NCBI RefSeq assembly: GCF_021044425.1
Contig: NZ_JAJNEC010000004.1
Span: forward strand, 310,001 to 374,000
Source of the DNA: Niabella pedocola
Lineage (GTDB): Bacteria > Bacteroidota > Bacteroidia > Chitinophagales > Chitinophagaceae
Length of the DNA: 64,000 bases
Reading direction: 5' to 3'
In this document: in pieces, positions 8,622 to 16,984 of the stretch
Layout: each line of letters starts with the position of its first letter
Position numbering within the stretch: the stretch's first letter is position 1
Translations under genes and position numbers: made by a program
Notes under the pieces: generated by a model
What the model was told of the DNA's origin: nothing
The model's input: the letters and a program-made list of their open reading frames with translations, nothing else
The model's database searches: none

Positions 8622-11600
8622 TTAATTTTCATACAACCAAACTCGTAACAGCGATAATAACTGATCTTTATCTACCGGCTTTGAAATATAATCCGACGCA
8701 CCTGAACGGATACATTTTTCACGATCGCCGGTCATTGCCTTTGCAGTAACGGCAATAATGGGTATTTTAGTGTACGCCGGTTGGCTCCTGATCCGCTGCA
8801 TGGTTTCATGTCCGTCCATTTCGGGCATCATCATATCCATTAAAATGATCGAAATTTCCGGATGATCCGCTAACTGCTTCAAGGCATCTTTTCCATCAGT
8901 AGCAGATACCACTTTCATTTGATATTCCTCCAGCGCTTTGCTTAAGGAAAAGATATTTCGTACATCATCATCAGCGATTAACACTGTTTTTCCTTTTAAT
9001 ATCTCGCTGAGTGTTCCGGATTTATTGATTTTTCGTCTTTCCGGTTCTGCATTTTCTTCTACCAGGTGCAGGAACAATCCTACTTCATCCAGCACGCGCT
9101 GAAAAGAATGCGCTGTTTTGATAACAACGGAATCAGCATATTGTTTTATGCGTAACTCTTCTGCGTGTGAAAGTTTTTTCCCGGTAAAAATAATAATGGG
9201 CAGGTCTTCCAGACCCGCTTCCTGCTTAATGGCTTCCAGGGTTTCGTACCCCGTTTTATCCGGTACGCCCATATCGAGGATGACACAATTTACGCGGTCT
9301 GACAAGAGCGATGCAATGCTCTCCTGCACGCTGTTTTTGATTTCCGATACAATATTAAAATTGCCAAGAAAATAGGAAAGTGCTGTAGCATGTTTTGTAT
9401 TTTCTTCTACGATCAGCACTTTGCCCGGGTTCCGGACAAGCGCATCTTCAACTTTTTGGAAAATCGCTCCAAGCTGTTCGGGACCGATGGGTTTACTTAT
9501 AAAATCAATAGCCCCTTTCAACAGGCTTTTCTTCTTTTCCTGCATTGAGGACATAATATGTACAGGAATGTGGCGCGTTCTGGGATTGCTTTTAATTTCG
9601 TCCATGACCATCCATCCGTTTTTAACCGGCAACCGGATGTCCAGTAAAATAGCAACCGGCTGATATTGTTCCGCTGCCTGTGCAGCAATATCTCCTCTAA
9701 CTACAATGATGCCCTTATAGCCCTGCTGATTACTGAACTTTAAAAGCTCCCTGGCGAAATGCACATCATCTTCTACAATCAATATGATTTTATCCGCGGG
9801 CTGAAGATTGCCTCTGTCATCTGCCACCTCCTCCGGTATGCTGGCCACTGTTAACGGCTGCTCTTCGGAAGCCATGGAGGAATGCTCCTCTACTTTACCT
9901 GCAGCGGCATGCAATCCGGTTTCCGGTTTAATAAAGGCTTCCGGCTTCTTACCAGGAACGGTAAGTGTGAATATACTGCCTTCGCCCGGTATGCTTTCCA
10001 CAACGATCTCGCCTCCAAGTAACCGGGCCAGTTCCCTGCTGATTGACAACCCAAGCCCGGTACCGCCAAACTTTCGCCGGGTAGATCCATCCGCTTGTTG
10101 AAATGCTTCAAAAATAATTCTTTGGTTTTCTTTGCTGATGCCAATCCCCGTATCATGCACAGCAAACGTTACCGCATCAGCAATATCCGGATCTGGAAAT
10201 ATCTTTAAGGTTACAGCGCCCTGTTGCGTAAATTTAATGGCATTGGAAAGAAGATTGCGCAGTACCTGCTCCAAACGCTGTTTATCAATCACCAGTTCCT
10301 GAGCGGCTTCCGGGGCCACTTCAATTGCAAAATGTAAGCCCTTTGCAGTTGCAAGCGGCGTAAACATATTAAACAGATCATTTTTCAGGGCATTTACCGA
10401 AATCTCCTGGTAATCCAGCTCCATTTTACCAGCTTCGATCTTGGATAAATCCAGTATTTCGTCTATCAGGCTCAGGAGACTGGAGCCGGAACTCTGGATC
10501 ACTTTAGCGGATGCCACCTGGTCCTCATTCAGATTTCCATCCGTATTCTCCGTCATGAGCCGGGATAGCAGGAGTATCGAATTCAGCGGGGTCCGCAACT
10601 CATGAGACATGTTCGCCAGGAACTCCGATTTATATTTCGTGCTCAATTCCAGTTCCTCTGCTTTTTTCTGTATTTCTTTATTGCGAATGGCAATAAGCTG
10701 GTTCCTTTCTTCAAGCAACTTTGAACGTTCCTCCAATTCCTGGTTCGATTGTAACAGCTCCTCCTGTTGTACCCGCAGTTCCTCCTCCGAAGCCTGCAGT
10801 TTTTGGGCCTGGGCTTCCAGTTCTGTATTCAGGTTTTCCAGCTCCGCGTGCTGCGCCTGTAGCTCCTCTGCCTGTGATTGCGTTTCTTCAAGCAACATTT
10901 GTACGCGCTTCCTGCTCCTGGCTGCCAGTATTTCAAGGGTGACCGTATTGCAGGCATCCCGGAGAAATTCCATTTCCAGTGCGCTAAAAGGCGACAGGCT
11001 CCCCAGCTCGATCACACCCATACATTGTCCTTTAACAAGCAATGGCAGCCAAACCAAATACGCAACCCTGATCTGGCCCGTTGCACAGGTAGATATATAG
11101 TCCGAATCCGATAAATGTTCCAGCGTCCTGATCTTTTTATTTTCAAATACCTGCCCCACCATTCCCTCGCCCGGGTAATACTGCGTTTTCATATATGGCT
11201 CCATAGCATATGCACTTTGCAACTGCAACAGGTCGTCATCGATCAGATAAAGTGCTCCGTTCAGATGTTTTCCATAATTGACCAAATGCGCAAGTGTATC
11301 CTTCGCCAGTACCTCTTCCGTTTTATTACCTGCGGTTATCTCACTCAACCGAACAAGACCGGCCTGTCGCCATTCGTTACTGTTAATTTCCTGGAAGGAG
11401 GTTTGAAGGGATGCTGCCATTTCATTAAGTGAAGCAGCAATACTACCCAAATCATCTTTTTGCGCGTCATTGACTCTTACCGTATAATCACCTGCTGAAA
11501 TTTTTTGCGCAATACCCTGAATAATTGTAAGTCTTCTTGTAATTTCTTCATCTTTTGTCTTCAGCGCACGCTGGATTTTTTCCCTTTGTTTAAATTCGCC

Positions 11601-12206
11601 CCGGATCTGTAAATAAAAATAAATCGTAACCAGTAACGAAGCGATTGCCGCACATAAAATAAAAAGGGCGGTTATATTGGAACTCCGGTGCATTTCCGCA
11701 TTGCTTTTTTCAAGCATCGCCGTTTCCTTACCGATAAAATCGGCAATAAGCTTACGGCAGTTATCCATTAATACTTTCCCCTGCTCCAGTTCGTTTGTGC
11801 TGGCACCCCCACCCGCTTTTTTTGCACCTACGGTTTCCTTCAGGGAATTGAGTTGTTTATTTACAAAAAACTCGATACTATCGATCTGCTGCATTTGCCG
11901 GGCGTTGCCATTTGCAAGGATGCGGGCATTTTTTATCGAAGACGGTAAGGCATTGAAGCTGTTGTAATAGGGCTCAAGAAAGCCGGGTATTCCTGTGAGC
12001 AAATAACCGCGCTGACCGGTTTCCGCATTCTGAAGATCAGTCAGTATTTGCGTTACAGACAGAATGAGCTGTTGCGTATGAATTACCTGCCTGCGATCAT
12101 CGATCTGTTTCCGGATACTGATAAATGAAGCAGCCGAGGTTGCCAGCAAAATGAAAAGAGAGATCCCAAATCCGATCTGTAATTTGCGAATAAGTTTCTT
12201 GGGCAT
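8622..12206 (-). CDS. CHASE3-HAMP-GAF hybrid histidine kinase with three receivers
   Basis: An 1194-residue inner-membrane hybrid kinase. Order: membrane helix (about 10-30), CHASE3 sensor (LQNAETGQRGYLLTG), second membrane helix (about 178-200), HAMP, GAF (about 290-440), long Glu/Gln-rich coiled coil (445-530), HisKA (ANMSHELRTPL), HATPase (NLLSNAIKF, GTGLGLSIS), then three receivers. Their acceptor sites are LLDIRLPVKNG, ILDMGVPDKTG and LMDMMMPEMDG. The first two follow different subfamily consensus than the third, which matches the separate receiver encoded next. It is the second gene of the operon, 6 bases after the receiver-PAS kinase. Such kinases integrate external and internal cues; the ligand is unknown. 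Confidence 0.9.
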   Translation of the reverse strand: MPKKLIRKLQIGFGISLFILLATSAASFISIRKQIDDRRQVIHTQQLILSVTQILTDLQNAETGQRGYLLTGIPGFLEPYYNSFNALPSSIKNARILANGNARQMQQIDSIEFFVNKQLNSLKETVGAKKAGGGASTNELEQGKVLMDNCRKLIADFIGKETAMLEKSNAEMHRSSNITALFILCAAIASLLVTIYFYLQIRGEFKQREKIQRALKTKDEEITRRLTIIQGIAQKISAGDYTVRVNDAQKDDLGSIAASLNEMAASLQTSFQEINSNEWRQAGLVRLSEITAGNKTEEVLAKDTLAHLVNYGKHLNGALYLIDDDLLQLQSAYAMEPYMKTQYYPGEGMVGQVFENKKIRTLEHLSDSDYISTCATGQIRVAYLVWLPLLVKGQCMGVIELGSLSPFSALEMEFLRDACNTVTLEILAARSRKRVQMLLEETQSQAEELQAQHAELENLNTELEAQAQKLQASEEELRVQQEELLQSNQELEERSKLLEERNQLIAIRNKEIQKKAEELELSTKYKSEFLANMSHELRTPLNSILLLSRLMTENTDGNLNEDQVASAKVIQSSGSSLLSLIDEILDLSKIEAGKMELDYQEISVNALKNDLFNMFTPLATAKGLHFAIEVAPEAAQELVIDKQRLEQVLRNLLSNAIKFTQQGAVTLKIFPDPDIADAVTFAVHDTGIGISKENQRIIFEAFQQADGSTRRKFGGTGLGLSISRELARLLGGEIVVESIPGEGSIFTLTVPGKKPEAFIKPETGLHAAAGKVEEHSSMASEEQPLTVASIPEEVADDRGNLQPADKIILIVEDDVHFARELLKFSNQQGYKGIIVVRGDIAAQAAEQYQPVAILLDIRLPVKNGWMVMDEIKSNPRTRHIPVHIMSSMQEKKKSLLKGAIDFISKPIGPEQLGAIFQKVEDALVRNPGKVLIVEENTKHATALSYFLGNFNIVSEIKNSVQESIASLLSDRVNCVILDMGVPDKTGYETLEAIKQEAGLEDLPIIIFTGKKLSHAEELRIKQYADSVVIKTAHSFQRVLDEVGLFLHLVEENAEPERRKINKSGTLSEILKGKTVLIADDDVRNIFSLSKALEEYQMKVVSATDGKDALKQLADHPEISIILMDMMMPEMDGHETMQRIRSQPAYTKIPIIAVTAKAMTGDREKCIRSGASDYISKPVDKDQLLSLLRVWLYEN

Positions 12207-12212
12207 ATAAAT

Positions 12213-13685
12213 TTAGCTAAATGGTAACGTAAAATAAAAGGTTGTTCCTTCCCCCGGAGTGCTTTCCACACCATAAGTTCCGTAATGCTGTTTAATAATC
12301 TCTGCGCAAATGTATAAGCCAATACCCAGCCCCTGATATTCCATTGCCGACTCTTCTACACGATAAAATTTACCGAATACCTGGTCTTTTTTATGCGAAG
12401 GAATACCTATGCCAAAATCCTGTACGGCTATATATACGTGATCATTATTGATGGCCGTATGAAGTACGATCCGATCCGCCTCAGGAGCATACTTGATGGC
12501 ATTCGTGAAAAAATTAATCAATACCTGCTCAATACGTATCACATCGCCAACGATTTCTTTGAGCATGGGTACTCCTGCTCTTTCGACACGCAACGTTGAA
12601 TGATGATTGGTATTGGATACCGTTTCCACAACATTCGCAATCAGCTGTTCCATATCGAACGGTTTTTTATTCATCTTCAGCTTTCCATTCTCTATTTTAG
12701 AAATATCAAGCAGATCCGCAATCAGGTGTTCCAGTTTTCCTACTTGTTCATGTGCCCTGCTGATATAAGAAGCGACAACGCTCCCTTCGTTTTTTTTGCT
12801 TTCCAGCCGCGCCAATAGTTGTATGTATGCTTTAATACTGGTTAAAGGTGTTTTTAACTCATGGCTTGCAATACTTAAAAATTCATCCTTTTTTCGTTCC
12901 GCCTGCTTTTGGTCGTCTATATAAGTAAAGGTGCCAACCCAGTTTTTAATACCGGCATCTTTTTTCATAGGAATGATCCGCAACAAATGATACGGATATA
13001 GCCCAGATGCGCATTCCTTAATCCTTACTTCACACTCAAACGGTTCTCCGCCATTTATGGCATTGCGCCATATCTTTTCCATTTCGACGTCGTCCGGGTG
13101 TGTTTGCGGAAATATACTGGTACAGTTTGAGTATTGAAACCATTTCTTATTTACAAAGGTTATACGCCCATTACTATCCGCCCGGAATGCGATCTGGGGA
13201 AGGCTTTCCAGGGTGGTATTCAAATCTTCTACTTTATCATTTAATTCCTGTTGCGCTTTTTTGCGGATTTCGATCTCCCTTTCGAGCACTTTCTTTGTTT
13301 CATTAAGTGCCAGGGTTTGCTCATACAGGCGGTGAAACGTGGTTACCTTTAAAAGCAAAATGTCCGGATCAACCGGTTTCGTAATATAATCGATACCACC
13401 TGAAGCATACCCTTTTGTAATAAACTTTTTTTCTGTATTAACAGCAGAAAGAAAAATAATGGGAAGCTCTTTGGTCTTGCTATAACCCGATAATGTTTCA
13501 GCCACTTCAAAACCATCAATGCCTGGCATCTGCACATCCAGGATGATCAGGGCATACTCATTTTTTAGCACTTTCTTAAGGGCTTCTTCACCAGAGGCTG
13601 CCGTATCCACTTCAAAATCCTGGGATTCCAGCAATTTTTTCAACGAAAAAATATTCTCCGCCTGATCGTCAACAATTAGAACCAT
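12213..13685 (-). CDS. Receiver-PAS hybrid histidine kinase
   Basis: A 490-residue soluble kinase. The N-terminal receiver (about 1-120) has LIVDDQ, acceptor LDVQMPGIDG and TKPVD. A coiled coil and PAS domain (about 150-265) follow, then HisKA with ASHELKTPLTS and HATPase with INFFTNAIKYA, DFGIGIP and GLGIGLYI. Having the receiver at the N terminus means the kinase can be switched by another kinase. It is the first gene of the leftward operon, 6 bases ahead of the CHASE3 kinase gene. That makes a phosphorelay between the two likely (inference). The ATG at 13685 is the only sensible start. Confidence 0.9.
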   Translation of the reverse strand: MVLIVDDQAENIFSLKKLLESQDFEVDTAASGEEALKKVLKNEYALIILDVQMPGIDGFEVAETLSGYSKTKELPIIFLSAVNTEKKFITKGYASGGIDYITKPVDPDILLLKVTTFHRLYEQTLALNETKKVLEREIEIRKKAQQELNDKVEDLNTTLESLPQIAFRADSNGRITFVNKKWFQYSNCTSIFPQTHPDDVEMEKIWRNAINGGEPFECEVRIKECASGLYPYHLLRIIPMKKDAGIKNWVGTFTYIDDQKQAERKKDEFLSIASHELKTPLTSIKAYIQLLARLESKKNEGSVVASYISRAHEQVGKLEHLIADLLDISKIENGKLKMNKKPFDMEQLIANVVETVSNTNHHSTLRVERAGVPMLKEIVGDVIRIEQVLINFFTNAIKYAPEADRIVLHTAINNDHVYIAVQDFGIGIPSHKKDQVFGKFYRVEESAMEYQGLGIGLYICAEIIKQHYGTYGVESTPGEGTTFYFTLPFS

Positions 13686-14155
13686 GAATAAAAATTTATG
13701 CTTTTACAGGCACGTATTACAATTTTCTCCAAACCAACAACTTACTTATAGGAACTCGTAAAATAGTAAAAAAGGCTAACTTTTAAATTTTATTTTTAGA
13801 TACACCCAAGTCTGGCTGAATCAATCATACGATTCCGGTTAACTGAAATTTCAAAACAGCCATGTTCCCTGCGGATGAGACCCATCATTTTATTAGGCAA
13901 GCAGTTAGAGTGTGGAAAATATTCTACACTTTACTCCAATTGTGAACATGGATTGGTTCGCTGTTGAATATCGAAAACTAAATTGAAACATCTGATACTT
14001 CGATAGCACGCTTACAATTTAGGAAGCACTTTTTAAAAATTTGCGGGGTAATCATTTTACAGGTTAACGCTTCGTCTTCATCTTATATAAAAAACAGGCG
14101 GTATTATCAAAATTGATCCGCCTGTTTGCTAAAACTACGCTTCTTACAGCATGAT
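13686..14155. other. Intergenic gap upstream of the signalling operon
   Basis: About 470 bases, A+T-rich, between the start of the signalling operon and the stop of the TonB receptor gene. I see no coding frame. It holds the receptor terminator (14091-14127) and presumably the operon promoter, for which no clean TAnnTTTG box was found. Confidence 0.4.
14091..14127 (-). terminator. Terminator of the TonB receptor gene
   Basis: Inverted repeat AAACAGGCGG (14092-14101) / CCGCCTGTTT (14118-14127), 10 perfect pairs with a 16-base loop, followed on the minus strand by a T-rich run. It lies about 30 bases past the receptor stop codon. Confidence 0.75.
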
Positions 14156-16321
14156 TTACAATTTCAACTTTATTCCTCCATTTACCACAAATCCATCTAA
14201 CGGTGCATAAATATCCCTGAAAACAGGGTGGTCAATCGTTCCGGTGTAAATACTGCCAAAGCGGGTTTGGCGGGTATCCGTAAAGTTTTCGAAATTCACA
14301 AACAGCGAAAACGTTTCCCAAAGCTTCTCCGCCATAAAACCGGTGATCCAATAAGGCTTTCCGCTGGTGCCATCGCTTAATTGCTGCTTGCTGTAATAAT
14401 ACGCTTCAAGGCCCAGTTTCCATTTATCCTCTACTTCATACATCAGCACATTATTCAGCCGGTACCGGGCTGTTAACGGAAGCCATTCCTTTCCCCCGGT
14501 AAAATGGGTATTGGCATCGGTATACGTATAGCCCACAAACAATTTGAAATCGCCATAGCTAACCCTTAAATTGGTTTCCATACCCTTTGTATCCAGATAA
14601 CCATCCGAGTTTTTAAGCGCCGCAGTTCCGTCATCTTCTGTTACCAGTACCAGCGGGCGGCGCAGCTTTGTATAAAAGAACAGATGATTCAGGCTGATGC
14701 CCACAGCTCCGATGGAAGTGCGGTAATTAATATCCCAGTTGCCACCAACAGATCGTTCATTTTCGGCATGATGAATGTCGATCGGAAGCAGATCACGGAA
14801 CTGCATCCGTTCCGCCTCTTCGGTAAAAATCGTGGGCGTCTTGTACCCATAACCGCCACCGATGCGGGTGGTAAGTGCAGGGGCAATCTTAAACATGGCA
14901 GACGCGCGGGGCATCAGCTCAAACCCGTAATGGGTTACATAATCTCCGCGTAGCCCGGTTTCCAATACCAACAGGTCTGAAACCGTCCAGGCATTTTGAG
15001 CAAATACTCCATAAGTTACATAAGAATAGTTCCTCAAAGGGAAGTCTGTCTGCTTACGCTCTTTCAGGTCTTCCGTTAAAACATTCGCTCCGATTACCCA
15101 GTCAGCCTTTTCACCGGCCCGGTTCCAGGTCAGTTCAGAAAAGGAAGACTGCTGCAGGCCATCAAACCGGTAATCAGGGATCGCGATCAGCCGGTCGAAG
15201 CGACTATAGCTGTTCTTTAGCTGTAAGGTTGAATTTTCAGAAAGCTTATGTGCAATGCCCAACTGGGTGGTGATCCGGTCCGTGTTGTTCTTTTCAAAAA
15301 ATCCGGGAGCTCCATTTTTGATATAATCCATACTTCCACCCGTGCGGTCTTCGGTAATATAAGTAACTCCAAAATTAGCAGTCGTTCTTTTTCCATACAG
15401 GAATAAACGGGGGTTGACTGTATAACGCTCAAACTTTGGAATGGCAGATAACCCAATATCAGCCGGATCGTATGCCCTATTACTGTTCCTCGAAGCAAAT
15501 ACGGTCACCCCCGCTTTTCCATATCGCTGGCTGTAAAAGCCGCTCAGGTCAAGGCCTCCGGCGGTAGTTCCGTTCGCCAGGAAGTTCAATTCCCGCTGCT
15601 CCCCCGGTGTTTTGGAGATAAGGTTCACCAGTCCGGCAATGGCACCTCCGCCATAAAGCGTAGATGCGGAACCTTTGATCACTTCCACCTGTTTTAGATC
15701 CAGCGGCGCGATCTGCAACAAAGAAAGACCACCCGAAAACCCCGAATACAACGGATACCCGTCCCGCAGTATTTGTGTATAACGTCCATCCAGCCCCTGG
15801 ATCCTGATGCCGGAATTAAACGACGTGGCGGAAGTTTGCTGGGTCTGGATACCGGTGCTTTCATTGAGCATCATCCGGATATCCCCGGGTTTCATATTCC
15901 CCTTTTCCTCCAGCTCTTCACCGGAGATCACTTCTGTACGGGTGGGCGTATTGGCGATGGTGCGACTGATACGGGTACTGGTTACCACCACTTCTTCTTC
16001 ATCCTCATGCCCTTCTTCACCATGTTCCAGCAATACCTCACTACCGGCGGCATCCGCTTGTGGAAGTGTAACGGTTAATTTTTCTTCTTTAAAACCAACA
16101 AAACTTATGGTAACGGCATAATTGCCATTGGGCAGGTTTTCAATGACCACCCGTCCGGAACTATCCGCTATCACTGATTTACTGGGGGATTCAATGAAAA
16201 CAGTTGCTCCCGGAAGCGGGGTTTTATCTTCTTTGTTTTTTACAGACAGGGTTAAGTTACTTTGAGCATACGATACATAAGCACATAGCATTACTATGCT
16301 CAGAAATAGTAATTTCTTCAT
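14156..16321 (-). CDS. TonB-dependent outer-membrane receptor, probably metal-related
   Basis: A 721-residue outer-membrane receptor. Signal peptide 1-19 (cleavage near SYAQ), carboxypeptidase-like beta domain (about 21-97), then a His/Glu/Asp-rich linker (H100, H105 and eight acidic residues), TonB-box-like VVVTSTR at 111-117, plug domain (about 120-235, IRIQGLDGRYTQI) and 22-strand barrel to the C terminus. Single receptors of this layout, without SusD, usually import metal chelates, vitamins or ions. The acidic/His linker and the upstream Cys/His-rich exported protein suggest a cation such as copper or zinc (inference). The small protein gene ends 57 bases upstream on the same strand. Confidence 0.85.
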   Translation of the reverse strand: MKKLLFLSIVMLCAYVSYAQSNLTLSVKNKEDKTPLPGATVFIESPSKSVIADSSGRVVIENLPNGNYAVTISFVGFKEEKLTVTLPQADAAGSEVLLEHGEEGHEDEEEVVVTSTRISRTIANTPTRTEVISGEELEEKGNMKPGDIRMMLNESTGIQTQQTSATSFNSGIRIQGLDGRYTQILRDGYPLYSGFSGGLSLLQIAPLDLKQVEVIKGSASTLYGGGAIAGLVNLISKTPGEQRELNFLANGTTAGGLDLSGFYSQRYGKAGVTVFASRNSNRAYDPADIGLSAIPKFERYTVNPRLFLYGKRTTANFGVTYITEDRTGGSMDYIKNGAPGFFEKNNTDRITTQLGIAHKLSENSTLQLKNSYSRFDRLIAIPDYRFDGLQQSSFSELTWNRAGEKADWVIGANVLTEDLKERKQTDFPLRNYSYVTYGVFAQNAWTVSDLLVLETGLRGDYVTHYGFELMPRASAMFKIAPALTTRIGGGYGYKTPTIFTEEAERMQFRDLLPIDIHHAENERSVGGNWDINYRTSIGAVGISLNHLFFYTKLRRPLVLVTEDDGTAALKNSDGYLDTKGMETNLRVSYGDFKLFVGYTYTDANTHFTGGKEWLPLTARYRLNNVLMYEVEDKWKLGLEAYYYSKQQLSDGTSGKPYWITGFMAEKLWETFSLFVNFENFTDTRQTRFGSIYTGTIDHPVFRDIYAPLDGFVVNGGIKLKL

Positions 16322-16378
16322 TTTATTATAGTAAAATAAAAATTAGTAAATAGAATTACAGTTATTAAAAAAAACTGC

Positions 16379-16684
16379 TTATACCCTGGGAGGCTGAAAC
16401 AAACGGGCGTGATAATCTGACTGGATGCCGATATAAAAATCGGGATAATCCTGTACAATATGCATCTCCGGTACTGTTAAACCCATATTTGCCGGGTTAA
16501 TTACACAGCCGTGATATACGGAACAAATTGAAAAAGGAGAGCAATTGCTGCAATCATTGTGCTTTTCGGGGTGAGAAGATTGCTCCGCCGTATGTTCATC
16601 TTCACATCCATCCAGGACGGAGCACGGCAACATGCTGCTGAACAATACAAAAAGGATCAATATATACCCCAAGCACTTTTTCAA
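16379..16684 (-). CDS. Small Cys/His-rich exported protein upstream of TonB receptor (DUF6660-like)
   Basis: A 101-residue protein with a hydrophobic N-terminal segment (signal peptide or anchor) followed by a Cys/His cluster: Cys21, Cys27, His31, His38, His42, Cys45, Cys48, Cys54, His58 and Cys60. The DCSNCSPFSIC stretch resembles the CSPFC motif of DUF6660-type proteins that sit next to TonB receptors in Bacteroidota. There is no ATG before the hydrophobic segment. I place the start at TTG 16684, giving MKKCLGYILI, because the -7 box TAACTTTG lies only 6 bases upstream. Likely a periplasmic or envelope metal-binding helper for the receptor encoded next (inference). Confidence 0.6.
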   Translation of the reverse strand: MKKCLGYILILFVLFSSMLPCSVLDGCEDEHTAEQSSHPEKHNDCSNCSPFSICSVYHGCVINPANMGLTVPEMHIVQDYPDFYIGIQSDYHARLFQPPRV

Positions 16685-16690
16685 GATCTG

Positions 16691-16723
16691 CAAAGTTAAT
16701 ATAAAGAAACTCAAAATTGTAAA
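16691..16723 (-). promoter_or_regulatory. Promoter of the small Cys protein / TonB receptor operon
   Basis: Minus strand TTTAC (16719-16723), 20 bases, then TAACTTTG (16691-16698), matching the TTTG / TAnnTTTG layout. Transcription would begin within a few bases of the TTG start at 16684, so the mRNA would be leaderless or nearly so. Confidence 0.55.
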
Positions 16724-16849
16724 GCATCAACGGGAATCCGTTTCCTGCCTCAAATTCTTCAAAGGCACGCAACAGCGAGGAGCCTCAGCTCGACTTTTGG
16801 GATTAACTATTGAACGTCGCCGATTTTACTGTTCAAACAGCACAACAGT

Positions 16850-16881
16850 AAAACGGACCATCATTGCTGATGATCCGTTTT
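16850..16881 (-). terminator. Hairpin terminator, twin of the tRNA-Asp terminator
   Basis: AAAACGGACCATCA (16850-16863), loop TTGC, TGATGATCCGTTTT (16868-16881): a 14-pair stem with one C/A mismatch, flanked by A and T runs. It lies about 100 bases past the alcohol dehydrogenase stop and can end that operon. It is nearly identical to the hairpin after tRNA-Asp (32085-32116), differing by one compensated base pair. Confidence 0.7.
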
Positions 16882-16897
16882 GCGGACCGGGCGGAAT
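16882..16897 (-). repeat. Partial copy of the tRNA-Asp 3' end
   Basis: Immediately next to the hairpin, GCGGACCGG (16882-16890) plus the following CGG repeats the 3' acceptor sequence of tRNA-Asp (32118-32126) in the same orientation; similarity fades after about 16 bases. Only the tRNA tail is present, so this is not a functional tRNA. Confidence 0.65.
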
Positions 16898-16984
16898 CAG
16901 CCACACGTTCGCAATCTATTGAAAATTAACTAAATTCATTCAAAGTCTACGTTTAAACGCTAGATGGGTGTTTTCTTACACCAC

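Noticed and set aside
10609..11100. A Ser/Cys-rich protein on the plus strand
   Set aside because: It is the antisense shadow of the coiled-coil and GAF part of the hybrid kinase gene, with low-complexity translation.
6439..13685. A classical chemotaxis operon
   Set aside because: CheR and CheB are present, but there is no chemoreceptor, CheA or CheW, and the kinases are hybrid types. Chemotaxis is not supported.
16882..16920. A second intact tRNA gene
   Set aside because: Only the acceptor tail is repeated; D, anticodon and T arms cannot be formed.
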